DNA of 64,000 nucleotides from Treponema sp. (GTDB taxonomy: Bacteria; Spirochaetota; Spirochaetia; Treponematales; Breznakiellaceae): contig WRLP01000009.1 in assembly GCA_009777535.1 (NCBI GenBank), forward strand, positions 29,050-93,049, given 5' to 3'. Position 1 is the first letter of the stretch; each line of letters opens with the position of its first letter. This document shows positions 26,444-35,290 of the stretch, piece after piece. A model generated the notes under the pieces. The model was not told the DNA's origin, did no database searches, and worked only from the letters and a program-made list of their open reading frames with translations. The position numbers and the translations under genes were made by a program.

Positions 26444-27349
26444 GTGAATAAGCTGGAGCGGGTAAGGGCTTTAGAGAATGGAAAAGGCATTCAATACTTA
26501 CTGGACGCCTCCAAAATAGTTTTTAACAATCCCATAGCCATGTTCGATACAAATTATGATTTGAAAGCGTATACTGATGCTGCCACCGATGATCCTATCT
26601 GGAATGAACTTATAGCAACCGGGACATTCAGCATGAAGACCCAGGAGTTTTTCGCGAAAGAGTGTTTTACAGAACTTGTCGCAAATGCGAATAAACTGGT
26701 AATTTTGAAAAGCAGTTTATTAAAACATGACAGAGTATTGGGAAATATTTATAACATAGAGAATATCAAGGTTGCAAATCTGGTGATGGTTGGCGGCGGC
26801 ATTCCCTTTGAGGAAGAAGAGATGGCCGCCTTTGAAGAGCTTGTAGACAAATTTACAATGGAAATACGTGATGACGAGTATTATGCCGCATCCGGAAGAG
26901 CATACCATGAGTCAATTATTATCAAGCTGCTCGAAGGGATTATCAAGGATCCCCTGATATACAACCCTCATGTGCAAATTGTTGTTGAGGGGTTTGAAGA
27001 TTATCTTTTTGCGGCGGTTGTGGACATAGTGTATGAAAAACCGGCAGCCGAAGGCAGTAAACAAGACAGGCTCATATATTACAAAAATTTGTTATTGAAA
27101 AAGTACCCGTTATTTAAATACGCGGTTTATTCTGATTATATGGTAATGATTATGAGTTCAAAACATAATGGTTTTCATGAGGAAATTTTTTTTGATAAGG
27201 ACGATAACCCTTTTATGCATAATAACCTCTTTGTGGGAATAAGCAGCAGCTTCGAAAACCCGTATCAATTACGTGAATATTATGACCAGGCTGTTGCCGT
27301 GTTAAAAAAAGGCATCGAAGACGGCGGCAGTCAGCGGATTTTTTCATAA
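26444..27349 (+). CDS. CdaR/PucR-like sensory protein lacking its HTH
   Basis: The product is 301 residues. The GTG at 26444 is chosen because AGGAGG lies 8 bases upstream; a longer frame from 26387 has none. The middle and end resemble the GGDEF-like CdaR domain of PucR-type regulators (SSFENPYQLREYYDQAVAVL), which normally leads into a C-terminal helix-turn-helix. Here the protein stops about 15 residues later and the following bases show no HTH in any frame. It could be a truncated regulator or a stand-alone ligand-binding protein. Confidence 0.6.
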   Translation: MNKLERVRALENGKGIQYLLDASKIVFNNPIAMFDTNYDLKAYTDAATDDPIWNELIATGTFSMKTQEFFAKECFTELVANANKLVILKSSLLKHDRVLGNIYNIENIKVANLVMVGGGIPFEEEEMAAFEELVDKFTMEIRDDEYYAASGRAYHESIIIKLLEGIIKDPLIYNPHVQIVVEGFEDYLFAAVVDIVYEKPAAEGSKQDRLIYYKNLLLKKYPLFKYAVYSDYMVMIMSSKHNGFHEEIFFDKDDNPFMHNNLFVGISSSFENPYQLREYYDQAVAVLKKGIEDGGSQRIFS

Positions 27350-27433
27350 ATAATATACATAGGCATTTAATATCCCCCCCTTTTTTCACAGCGGAATATA
27401 TATTAGACTGAACCCAATACAGGGAGTATATAA

Positions 27434-30400
27434 ATGCCAAAGAGAACTGACATCAACAGTGTTATGATCATCGGCTCCGGCCCGATAATTATCGGACAGG
27501 CTTGCGAGTTCGACTATTCGGGAACACAGGCCTGCAAGGCGCTAAGAAGTTTGGGTTACAAAATCATTCTGGTAAACTCCAATCCTGCCACCATTATGAC
27601 GGACCCGGTTACGGCAGATGTAACTTACATAGAGCCGCTTAATTTGGCGAGACTTACGGAAATTATTGATAAGGAAAGGCCCGACGCGCTTCTTCCCAAT
27701 CTGGGCGGGCAGACCGGTCTTAACATGAGCCTGGAACTCCAAAAGGCCGGAGTTCTGGATAAATACAATGTAAAAGTAATTGGAATAAATCTTGATGCGA
27801 TTGAACGCGGGGAAGATCGTATTGAGTTCAAAAAAACCATGGATAAGATTGGCGTCCAAATGCCCGGAAGTTATGAGGCTCTGTCAGTTGAGCAGGCAGT
27901 GGAGGTTGCTACCAAGCTTGGCTACCCTGTGGTAATCCGGCCTGCATATACAATGGGCGGGACCGGAGGCGGCATTGCCTACAACCAGGAAGAACTGCAG
28001 GTAATTGCAAACAGGGGAATACAGGCCTCGCTTATAGGGCAAATTTTGGTTGAAGAAAGTGTTCTTGGCTGGGAAGAGCTTGAAGTCGAGGTTGTAAGAG
28101 ACGCTAAAAACAAAATGATCGCCATTTGCATGATCGAAAATATTGATCCCATGGGGGTTCATACCGGGGACTCCTTTTGTTCCGCGCCGATGCTTACAAT
28201 CAGCGAAGATTTACAGGAACGGCTGAAAAATACTGCGTTTAAGATTGTTTCTGAAATCGGCGTTATCGGGGGAACAAATGTGCAGCTTGCCCATGATCCT
28301 GTTTCCGGAAGAATTGTTGTTATCGAAATTAACCCAAGAACATCGCGTTCCTCCGCCCTTGCCTCCAAGGCCACGGGTTTTCCAATCGCGTACGTGTCTG
28401 CGCTTTTGGCGGCCGGGCTTACTCTGGACGAGATCCCCTACTGGAAAGAAGGAACAATGGATAAGTATGTTCCTTATGGTGATTATATAGTTTTAAAGTT
28501 TGCCAGATGGGCCTTTGAAAAATTCCCCGGCATCGAAGACAAACTTGGAACGCAGATGAGAGCGGTCGGCGAAGTAATGAGCATAGGGCGTACCTTTAAG
28601 GAGACTTTTCAAAAAGCGATACGCTCCCTGGAAATCGGCAGGAGTGGTCTTGGCTTTGCGGGTAACTTTAACAAAATGAGTGTTGATGCCCTGCTGGAAA
28701 GAATTGCTGTTCCTAACAGTGAACGTTATTTCGCCATTTACGAGGCTTTGCGTAAAGGCGTAAGCATCGATGCAATAAATAATGCGAGTAAAATAAAAAA
28801 ATATTTTCTGGAACAGATAAAAGAGCTCGTTAATCTGGAAAGTGAAATTTTGACATACAAAAAAAGGGTGTTGCCCGATGATCTCCTGGTAAGGGCAAAG
28901 AAGGACGGCTTTGCCGACAAATACCTGGCACAGCTTCTCGAAGTGCCGGAAGAATATATCAGGCTGCACAGAAAGGTTGCAGGCATTAACATGGAGTGGG
29001 ATGTCGTCCCCGTCAGCGGAGCGGATGCCGAGTATTATTACTCTACATATAACGGTCTTGGAAAACTTGGCGGCGAACTGGCTTCTTCCAGGGAGAAACA
29101 GGGGCTTAAACCCAAGCCGGCTGTGGCAAACAACAAAAAAGTTATTATCCTTGGAGGCGGCCCCAACAGAATCGGACAGGGAATCGAATTTGATTATTGC
29201 TGCGTTCATACAGCCTTTGCCCTTCGTGAGCTTGGTTTCGAGACAATAATGATCAACTGCAATCCCGAAACGGTTTCCACGGACTACGACACTTCCAATA
29301 AACTTTATTTCGAGCCGTTGACAGTGGAAGACGTTCTTTCGATCTGCCGCCATGAACAGCCCCTTGGCATTATCGTCCAGTTTGGCGGGCAAACCCCGCT
29401 CAATATTGCGATGGAAATGAAAAGGGCGGGAGTGCCTGTTCTTGGGACAACGCCGGAAGTTATCGCGCTTGCAGAGGACAGGGATTTATTCAGAAAAATG
29501 ATGGAGAAGTTGGATATTCCCATGCCCGAATCCGCTATGGCGTGTAACTATGAAGAAGCGGTGGTAGCCGCTGAAAGGATTGGCTATCCTGTCATGGTGC
29601 GCCCGTCCTATGTTTTGGGCGGCCGTGCGATGGAAGTTATCTTTGATGATTATCAGCTTAAAAATTATATTCAAATTAATGCCCGGTATATCAGCGATGA
29701 AGCGCCGATCCTTATCGACCGCTTTTTGAATAACGCCCTTGAATGTGAAGCGGACGCTCTGGCTGACGGGAAAAACGCTTTTATGCCGGCAGTAATGGAG
29801 CATATCGAGTACGCCGGTATTCATTCAGGCGATTCAGCCTGTGTTATCCCCACTGTCAATATTACCGAAGAACAAACGAAGACAATACGTGACTATACTT
29901 GTAGAATCGCCAGTGAACTGGGCGTTGTCGGACTTATCAATATACAATATGCCATACACAACGGCAAAGTGTATGTTTTGGAAGCCAATCCGCGCGCATC
30001 AAGAACGGTACCGATTGTTTCCAAGGTTTGCAATCTTAATATGGCGAACCTGGCTGCAAAGCTGATAATGGCGGAGTATGCCGGGCAGGCCGTCAATCTT
30101 GAAACGATGAAAGCGCCGAAAATACCATATTTCGGCGTTAAAGAAGTGGTTCTTCCGTTTAATATGTTCCCCGAAGTTGATCCTGTTCTTGGCCCGGAAA
30201 TGAGATCCACGGGCGAAGTTTTGGGACTGGCCGACTCCTTTGGGCTGGCGTTCTACAAAGCGCTGGAAGGCAGCAAGACCATTCTGCCTCTTTCCGGCTC
30301 GGTGTTAATTTCGGTTGCAAAAAAAGACCGTCAGGATTTGGTTGAGACTGCCAGGCGCCTGGAAAAACTTGGGTTCAGGATTTTTGCCACGAGAGGGACA

Positions 30401-30697
30401 TTTTCGTATCTTGCAGATAACGGTATACGCGCCGAGGCGATCAACAAACTGCATGAAGGACGCCCCAACGTTGAAGACGCCATAATAAACCGTCAATTGG
30501 ACATGATAATAAACACGCCCGGCGGAAACAAGCGCAGTGCTGACGATGGTTCCTACATAAGAAAATCGGCTATCAGATATAATATTCCGTACATGACTAC
30601 TTTAACGGCTGCGCTTGCAAGCGCTAAGGGCATCGAAGAAAAACTGAAAAGTTCAGACAAGAATATTTTTTCGCTGCAGGAGTATCATAAAAGGTAG
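27434..30697 (+). CDS. carB: Carbamoyl-phosphate synthase large subunit
   Basis: The product is 1087 residues, full length. Two homologous halves each carry an ATP-grasp domain: SGPIIIGQACEFDYSG at the start and GGGPNRIGQGIEFDY near 575. A C-terminal MGS-like regulatory domain follows (about 950-1060). It makes carbamoyl phosphate from bicarbonate, ammonia and two ATP for pyrimidines and arginine. The glutaminase partner carA is not adjacent, which is unusual. The ribosome site is AGGGAG. The gene ends eight bases from the convergent copA. Confidence 0.97.
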   Translation: MPKRTDINSVMIIGSGPIIIGQACEFDYSGTQACKALRSLGYKIILVNSNPATIMTDPVTADVTYIEPLNLARLTEIIDKERPDALLPNLGGQTGLNMSLELQKAGVLDKYNVKVIGINLDAIERGEDRIEFKKTMDKIGVQMPGSYEALSVEQAVEVATKLGYPVVIRPAYTMGGTGGGIAYNQEELQVIANRGIQASLIGQILVEESVLGWEELEVEVVRDAKNKMIAICMIENIDPMGVHTGDSFCSAPMLTISEDLQERLKNTAFKIVSEIGVIGGTNVQLAHDPVSGRIVVIEINPRTSRSSALASKATGFPIAYVSALLAAGLTLDEIPYWKEGTMDKYVPYGDYIVLKFARWAFEKFPGIEDKLGTQMRAVGEVMSIGRTFKETFQKAIRSLEIGRSGLGFAGNFNKMSVDALLERIAVPNSERYFAIYEALRKGVSIDAINNASKIKKYFLEQIKELVNLESEILTYKKRVLPDDLLVRAKKDGFADKYLAQLLEVPEEYIRLHRKVAGINMEWDVVPVSGADAEYYYSTYNGLGKLGGELASSREKQGLKPKPAVANNKKVIILGGGPNRIGQGIEFDYCCVHTAFALRELGFETIMINCNPETVSTDYDTSNKLYFEPLTVEDVLSICRHEQPLGIIVQFGGQTPLNIAMEMKRAGVPVLGTTPEVIALAEDRDLFRKMMEKLDIPMPESAMACNYEEAVVAAERIGYPVMVRPSYVLGGRAMEVIFDDYQLKNYIQINARYISDEAPILIDRFLNNALECEADALADGKNAFMPAVMEHIEYAGIHSGDSACVIPTVNITEEQTKTIRDYTCRIASELGVVGLINIQYAIHNGKVYVLEANPRASRTVPIVSKVCNLNMANLAAKLIMAEYAGQAVNLETMKAPKIPYFGVKEVVLPFNMFPEVDPVLGPEMRSTGEVLGLADSFGLAFYKALEGSKTILPLSGSVLISVAKKDRQDLVETARRLEKLGFRIFATRGTFSYLADNGIRAEAINKLHEGRPNVEDAIINRQLDMIINTPGGNKRSADDGSYIRKSAIRYNIPYMTTLTAALASAKGIEEKLKSSDKNIFSLQEYHKR

Positions 30698-30705
30698 GGG
30701 CGGCC

Positions 30706-32997
30706 TTACGCCTTAAACCTTTTTAGCCGCAGGGCATTTGACACGACCGACACGGAGCTTAGGCTCATTGCAGCTGCTGCAAACATGGGGCTCATCAAGG
30801 GACCTCCAAAAAGATACAGAAGCCCTGCGGCGACAGGAATGCCAAGTGTGTTGTAGGCAAATGCCCAAAAGAGATTTTGTTTAATTGTACGGATTGTCTG
30901 TTTGCTCAAATTGATTGCCGTTGGTACGTCCATAAGATCGGAGCGCATCAATACAATGTCTGCGCTTTCCATTGCGACATCTGTGCCGCTGCCTATGGCG
31001 ATGCCAATGTCCGCCTGTACCAGCGCCGGGGCGTCGTTAATTCCGTCTCCAACCATTGCCACCTTTTTACCTTCATTTTTAATTTTTTTTATTTCATGGG
31101 ATTTATCTGATGGAAGCACCTCCGCCAGCACATGATCAATCCCTACCTGCTTTGCGATGGCGGCGGCGGTTTTTTTGTTGTCGCCTGTTATCATCACTAC
31201 TTCAATTCCCATTTTGTGCAGATGTTCTATAGCTTTGCCGCTGCCTGCCTTTACAACATCGGCGACTGCTGCAATCCCTGCAAGTTTTCCGTCAAGAGCG
31301 GCATACATCGGCGTTTTGCCCTCATCTGCCAGTCTGTCAGACTGCGCGTCCAATGCAGAAAGAGAAACACCCCGTTCAATCATGAGTTTTCTGTTTCCAA
31401 TGAGGATGGTGACTGGGGAGGGGTGGGAAGCACTTGACGATGTAGTATCAATTACCGCTTCGACGCCCCGGCCGGGAATGGCTTTGAAATCATTTACGGG
31501 AAGCAGGCCAAGGCCGCGTTTTTCTGCTTCCTGCACAATGGCCTGCCCCAGCGGATGCTCAGAACCTTTTTCAGCGGATGCGGCTAGCTGTAGAAAAAAA
31601 GTTTCCCCATTCCCTGGTCCCCAATCCCCAGTTACTATAACATCAGTAACCCGCGGCTTGCCCTCGGTTATAGTCCCGGTCTTGTCAAAAACTATCGTGT
31701 TGATCTTGTGGGTAATTTCCAGAGCCTCGCCGCCCTTTATCAATATGCCGTTTTCCGCGCCTTTTCCCGTGCCAACCATAATTGCCGTCGGCGTTGCAAG
31801 ACCCAGGGCACAGGGGCAGGAAATAACAAGCACAGTAATAAAAATTGAAAGCGCAAATGCCGCACTGCCGCTTGCCATGAACCACGCTATACCGGCTACT
31901 GTCGCAATTACAAACACGGCCGGAACAAACACGCCGCAAACTTTATCGCCCAATGCCGCTATGGGAGCCTTGCTGCCCTGGGCATCTTCGACAAGTTTAA
32001 TGATCTGCGCCAGCGCAGTATCAGCTCCGACTTTATCCGCCCTGAATTGTATTGTCCCTGTTGTGTTAATCGTTGCGGCATATACGACGTCGCCTGCCTT
32101 TTTGTCCACGGGCATACTTTCGCCTGTCAGCATGGATTCGTCTATGGCGGTGTGTCCATTCACGACCGTACCGTCCACGGGAATTTTCGCACCCGGCTTC
32201 ACAACGATAATATCGCCGGTTTTCACTTCATCAATCGGGATTTCTTTTTCAATACCGTCTTGTATAATGATGGCAGTTTTCGGCGCAAGCCCCATCAGTT
32301 TTTTTATCGCTTCGCCGGTTTTGCCCTTTGATACAGCTTCGAGAGTTTTTCCAAGTAGTATTAAAGCAAAAATTACTCCGGCTGTTTCATAATAAAGAAA
32401 GTTTGCCGCGGCGAAATCACCGCCGGCAATCTTCCATGTGTTATATGCACTGTAAATTATGGCCGACGAAGTTCCCACAGCAATCAAAGAATCCATGTTT
32501 GGGCTGCGGCGGACTAGCGCCGTAAAGCCAACGGTGTAAAATTTAAAACCAGCTATGACAATGGGAAGCGTTAAAATTATTTGTACTATCGCAAATTTTA
32601 GCGGGAAGTTTTCCATAACATGATGAATCGATGTCCAAAACGGAAGCCACTTGAATGGCAGCATGGGAGCCATTGTCATATAAAAAAGCGGCAGTGCAAA
32701 AATAATGGCGATAAAGGTTTTGGTTTTCAGTGTTTTAATTTCTTTTTGTTTTTTTTTCCAATTCTCATCGTCAGTGACTGCTTTTTTTATCTCAATCGTC
32801 TGATAGCCTGCATTTTCAACAGCTTCGCGGATAGCGGAAAGTTTTATCGCCTGCGGGTCGTAAGCAACGGTTACTTTTTCTGTAGCCAGGTTTACCGATG
32901 CAGAAGATACGCCGGAAAGTTTTCCAATTGCCTTCTCTACCCGCGCGGCGCAGGCGGCACAGTGCATCCCGCTGACACCCAATGTTTCGTTTTGCAT
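30706..32997 (-). CDS. copA: Copper-translocating P-type ATPase
   Basis: The product is 763 residues. One N-terminal heavy-metal-binding domain (GMHCAACAARV, about 10-20) precedes eight membrane segments with the CPC metal site (ISCPCALGLATP). LTGES, DKTGTITEG, the SEHPLG motif and GDGINDAPAL complete the P1B-1 set. It exports Cu+ to resist copper. The start has no Shine-Dalgarno site, and a TATAAT box sits 11 bases before it, suggesting a very short leader. No copper regulator gene is nearby. Confidence 0.95.
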   Translation of the reverse strand: MQNETLGVSGMHCAACAARVEKAIGKLSGVSSASVNLATEKVTVAYDPQAIKLSAIREAVENAGYQTIEIKKAVTDDENWKKKQKEIKTLKTKTFIAIIFALPLFYMTMAPMLPFKWLPFWTSIHHVMENFPLKFAIVQIILTLPIVIAGFKFYTVGFTALVRRSPNMDSLIAVGTSSAIIYSAYNTWKIAGGDFAAANFLYYETAGVIFALILLGKTLEAVSKGKTGEAIKKLMGLAPKTAIIIQDGIEKEIPIDEVKTGDIIVVKPGAKIPVDGTVVNGHTAIDESMLTGESMPVDKKAGDVVYAATINTTGTIQFRADKVGADTALAQIIKLVEDAQGSKAPIAALGDKVCGVFVPAVFVIATVAGIAWFMASGSAAFALSIFITVLVISCPCALGLATPTAIMVGTGKGAENGILIKGGEALEITHKINTIVFDKTGTITEGKPRVTDVIVTGDWGPGNGETFFLQLAASAEKGSEHPLGQAIVQEAEKRGLGLLPVNDFKAIPGRGVEAVIDTTSSSASHPSPVTILIGNRKLMIERGVSLSALDAQSDRLADEGKTPMYAALDGKLAGIAAVADVVKAGSGKAIEHLHKMGIEVVMITGDNKKTAAAIAKQVGIDHVLAEVLPSDKSHEIKKIKNEGKKVAMVGDGINDAPALVQADIGIAIGSGTDVAMESADIVLMRSDLMDVPTAINLSKQTIRTIKQNLFWAFAYNTLGIPVAAGLLYLFGGPLMSPMFAAAAMSLSSVSVVSNALRLKRFKA

Positions 32998-33008
32998 TTA
33001 TGCTTTAT

Positions 33009-33014
33009 ATTATA
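33009..33014 (-). promoter_or_regulatory. -10 box of copA
   Basis: TATAAT on the minus strand ends 11 bases before the copA ATG, predicting a leader of about five bases. No good -35 is seen at 17 bases. Instead, the arm of the inverted repeat 33026-33054 covers that position. Confidence 0.4.
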
Positions 33015-33025
33015 ACACAAATTCC

Positions 33026-33054
33026 GACAGCCTGCACGACTCGTGCAGGCTGTC
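33026..33054. terminator. 13-bp stem-loop between nitroreductase gene and copA
   Basis: gacagcctgcacg (33026-33038) pairs perfectly with 33042-33054 around a three-base loop. It lies 42 bases past the nitroreductase stop and so may end that transcript, though the following minus-strand bases are only moderately T-rich. It also covers the expected -35 region of copA and could instead be an operator. Confidence 0.5.
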
Positions 33055-33096
33055 TGGAAAACCAGCGGATATTATAACTTTATCGAAAACTTTTAC

Positions 33097-33657
33097 TTAC
33101 TTGTAAGTCACCATTTCGCTGGCACTTCTGCGCGGCGAGGCGGCGCTTACCGCATCTGTTCCGGCGGTAACCCTGCCTATGCGCACAACGGCTACGGCGT
33201 TACGGTTGGCGGGAAGCCCCAGATCGCCTTTAAGCTCCCTGTTCAGCGCGGCAATGGGGCCGGTATATATCTGGGAGCCGTAGCCAAGTGCCTGCGCCGC
33301 CAGATAAATTGTCTGTGTTGCCAGGGCGCAGTCGATAATTTCCCTGTTTGTAGTACCCTCGGTCGAGATTACAATGATCACATTACCCTGAACCGACTGG
33401 GGAATAATTCTTTGGGTAAGGCTCAAATTCTGCACCACCGTGAAAAACCAGGGCTGGCGGTTGCCAGCGCTGCTGGTGCGTACGCCTGCCTGCACGATAA
33501 GGTCCAAATCCGCCCTGGGTATCGCTCCCGTGGTAAAGGCCGTACGGGGCGAATAATTATTAAGAATAACCCCAAGGCGGGCAGCCGCATCCTGAGCCGG
33601 CAGGGAAAAAACGCAAAGCGCCGCGCCAAGTAAAACAGCAATCAGATTTTTCTTCAT
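33097..33657 (-). CDS. Exported nitroreductase-family protein
   Basis: The product is 186 residues with a clear signal peptide (about 1-20, ending LPAQD). The nitroreductase fold is indicated by the FMN-binding segment RTSSAGNRQPW (about 62-72) and the GYGSQIYTGP region near 130. These enzymes use FMN to reduce nitro compounds, quinones or similar, and are normally cytoplasmic, so export is unusual. AGGAGG lies 7 bases before the ATG at 33657. It lies 32 bases downstream of creD on the same strand and is probably cotranscribed. Confidence 0.8.
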   Translation of the reverse strand: MKKNLIAVLLGAALCVFSLPAQDAAARLGVILNNYSPRTAFTTGAIPRADLDLIVQAGVRTSSAGNRQPWFFTVVQNLSLTQRIIPQSVQGNVIIVISTEGTTNREIIDCALATQTIYLAAQALGYGSQIYTGPIAALNRELKGDLGLPANRNAVAVVRIGRVTAGTDAVSAASPRRSASEMVTYK

Positions 33658-33689
33658 TGAATTGCCTCCTGTTATATCAATCTTATACA

Positions 33690-35108
33690 TCATATTTCTG
33701 AACCGTACCAGTCCAGTTTTCTGGTTAGGAACATTACCAGGGCAATTACCGCAAAGGCTCCGGTGGAACCAATTAAAAGAGCGTACGATTCAGCGTTCAA
33801 CACCGCATACAGCAGCACATACGACAGGGTAACTGTCAGCCCCATGTACCAGCTTTTATTCCACGAAGGCAGCAGCGAACGCGAATAAAGGGTTAAAAGG
33901 ATGGCAACTGCGCCGGCGGCAATCAGGTATGCCAGGTAGAACTGCATCTGCTCCGAAAGGGAGAGCAGCAGCAGATAAAAAACTACATTACCGATTCCGG
34001 AAAGCAGATACGGCACCGGATGAATCCGCTTTTTGGTAAATACTTCCAACAGAAAAAGTGTTAAAAAGGGAACAACCAGAAAAAGTATCGCATACTTGAC
34101 CGCTCTGGTATTCAGGGAATAAGTATCAATGGCACGGAAAAAATTCACTCCAAAAAGGGAGTTGTTGAAATCCCGCCGGTTGATTTCGGCGCCTTCATTT
34201 TTCCAGTAAAGGGGAATGTCGCGGCTCAGGTAACTGATGTCCCAGACTGCGTTAAAGCCGCTGTCTGTGATGCTCGATGATGCCGGAAGAAAAGCCCCCT
34301 GAAAAGAAGGCGATGGCCAATCTGCGGAAACTTCAATGTGAGAATCCTGACCAACTGGAAGGAAGCGAACCAACTGTCCCCCTTGAATAGTTATGGCAAT
34401 ATTAAACAACGTTTCGGAATTTGATAAATCCGGCAGGGCTGCATATATGCCGCTGTTTATAGTGCCGCTCTGGTAACCCTTAGTCCCCATTGAAAATGAC
34501 GAGCCGGTGAAAGCAAGCCCCCGGCTGCCAGGCTGAAAGAAAAGTTCCCTGCTCTGTCCCGAAGGCTGATTATTCCAGATGGCTTTCTCGATCCTGCGTA
34601 TCCCTTTCTGACTCGACAGGGCTATAATCAACTCTGCTTGATTAAGATGTACCTCTTCGTTGGGAAGCAGGGATAAAAGAGCCGCTTCGGGATTGAAATT
34701 TCCGGAAAAGACCAGATCCCCCGAAAACAGCGGCACGGAAAAAATTCCTCTCTTGCGGATTTCGGTAATATAGTTTGAACGGATATCAAGCTTTTGCGGC
34801 GTTATGATTAAGGTAAAAGGATTTTTGATAATTTCAACTCTTTCGCCGTCACGTTCCAGCCTGGTAATGTGTTCCTCGGTTCTTGTCCCGGGAATGGCAA
34901 TTACCGGTCCAATGGCAATCAGCTCGCTGCCCCAGGCTTCCATAATGCCTTCTTCTGCCGAGCGCGCGGTCATGTTACGTTCGCTGATTAAGCCCCGTAT
35001 CAAAGCCAGAGGGATAAGCAGTAACAGTACAAGAATAAATAATATTACAATCTTGAAGGTATACCCACGGGAGATTTTTTTAGCCCGCTCTTTTTTTTCT
35101 GTTTCCAT
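33690..35108 (-). CDS. creD: CreD-like inner membrane protein
   Basis: The product is 472 residues. An N-terminal helix (about 19-40) and LIRGLISERN are followed by a large outside domain opening with WGSELIAIGPVIAIPG, as in CreD. Five or six helices lie in the last 170 residues. In enterobacteria creD belongs to the CreBC regulon and affects envelope integrity, with no biochemical role known. No creB or creC is beside it here. The start has a weak ribosome site. Confidence 0.88.
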   Translation of the reverse strand: METEKKERAKKISRGYTFKIVILFILVLLLLIPLALIRGLISERNMTARSAEEGIMEAWGSELIAIGPVIAIPGTRTEEHITRLERDGERVEIIKNPFTLIITPQKLDIRSNYITEIRKRGIFSVPLFSGDLVFSGNFNPEAALLSLLPNEEVHLNQAELIIALSSQKGIRRIEKAIWNNQPSGQSRELFFQPGSRGLAFTGSSFSMGTKGYQSGTINSGIYAALPDLSNSETLFNIAITIQGGQLVRFLPVGQDSHIEVSADWPSPSFQGAFLPASSSITDSGFNAVWDISYLSRDIPLYWKNEGAEINRRDFNNSLFGVNFFRAIDTYSLNTRAVKYAILFLVVPFLTLFLLEVFTKKRIHPVPYLLSGIGNVVFYLLLLSLSEQMQFYLAYLIAAGAVAILLTLYSRSLLPSWNKSWYMGLTVTLSYVLLYAVLNAESYALLIGSTGAFAVIALVMFLTRKLDWYGSEI

Positions 35109-35290
35109 GCCTGTATTGTAACGGGTTTGCGCCTTTGCGTGAAGGCGACGGATTCAATATCAAAATATATACTTTGTACCAAAATAATAGGCCAATCACT
35201 TGCCAAACAAGCAAACATTTACTAGCATTAAATATCGGTGTTACCTAATATTTAAGCAGGGTATGTATTTACCAAAAAAAGGAGAAAACA

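Noticed and set aside
27350..27433. PyrR attenuator or riboswitch upstream of carB
   Set aside because: The gap is 84 bases with no matching hairpins; only an AT-rich promoter-like stretch is seen.
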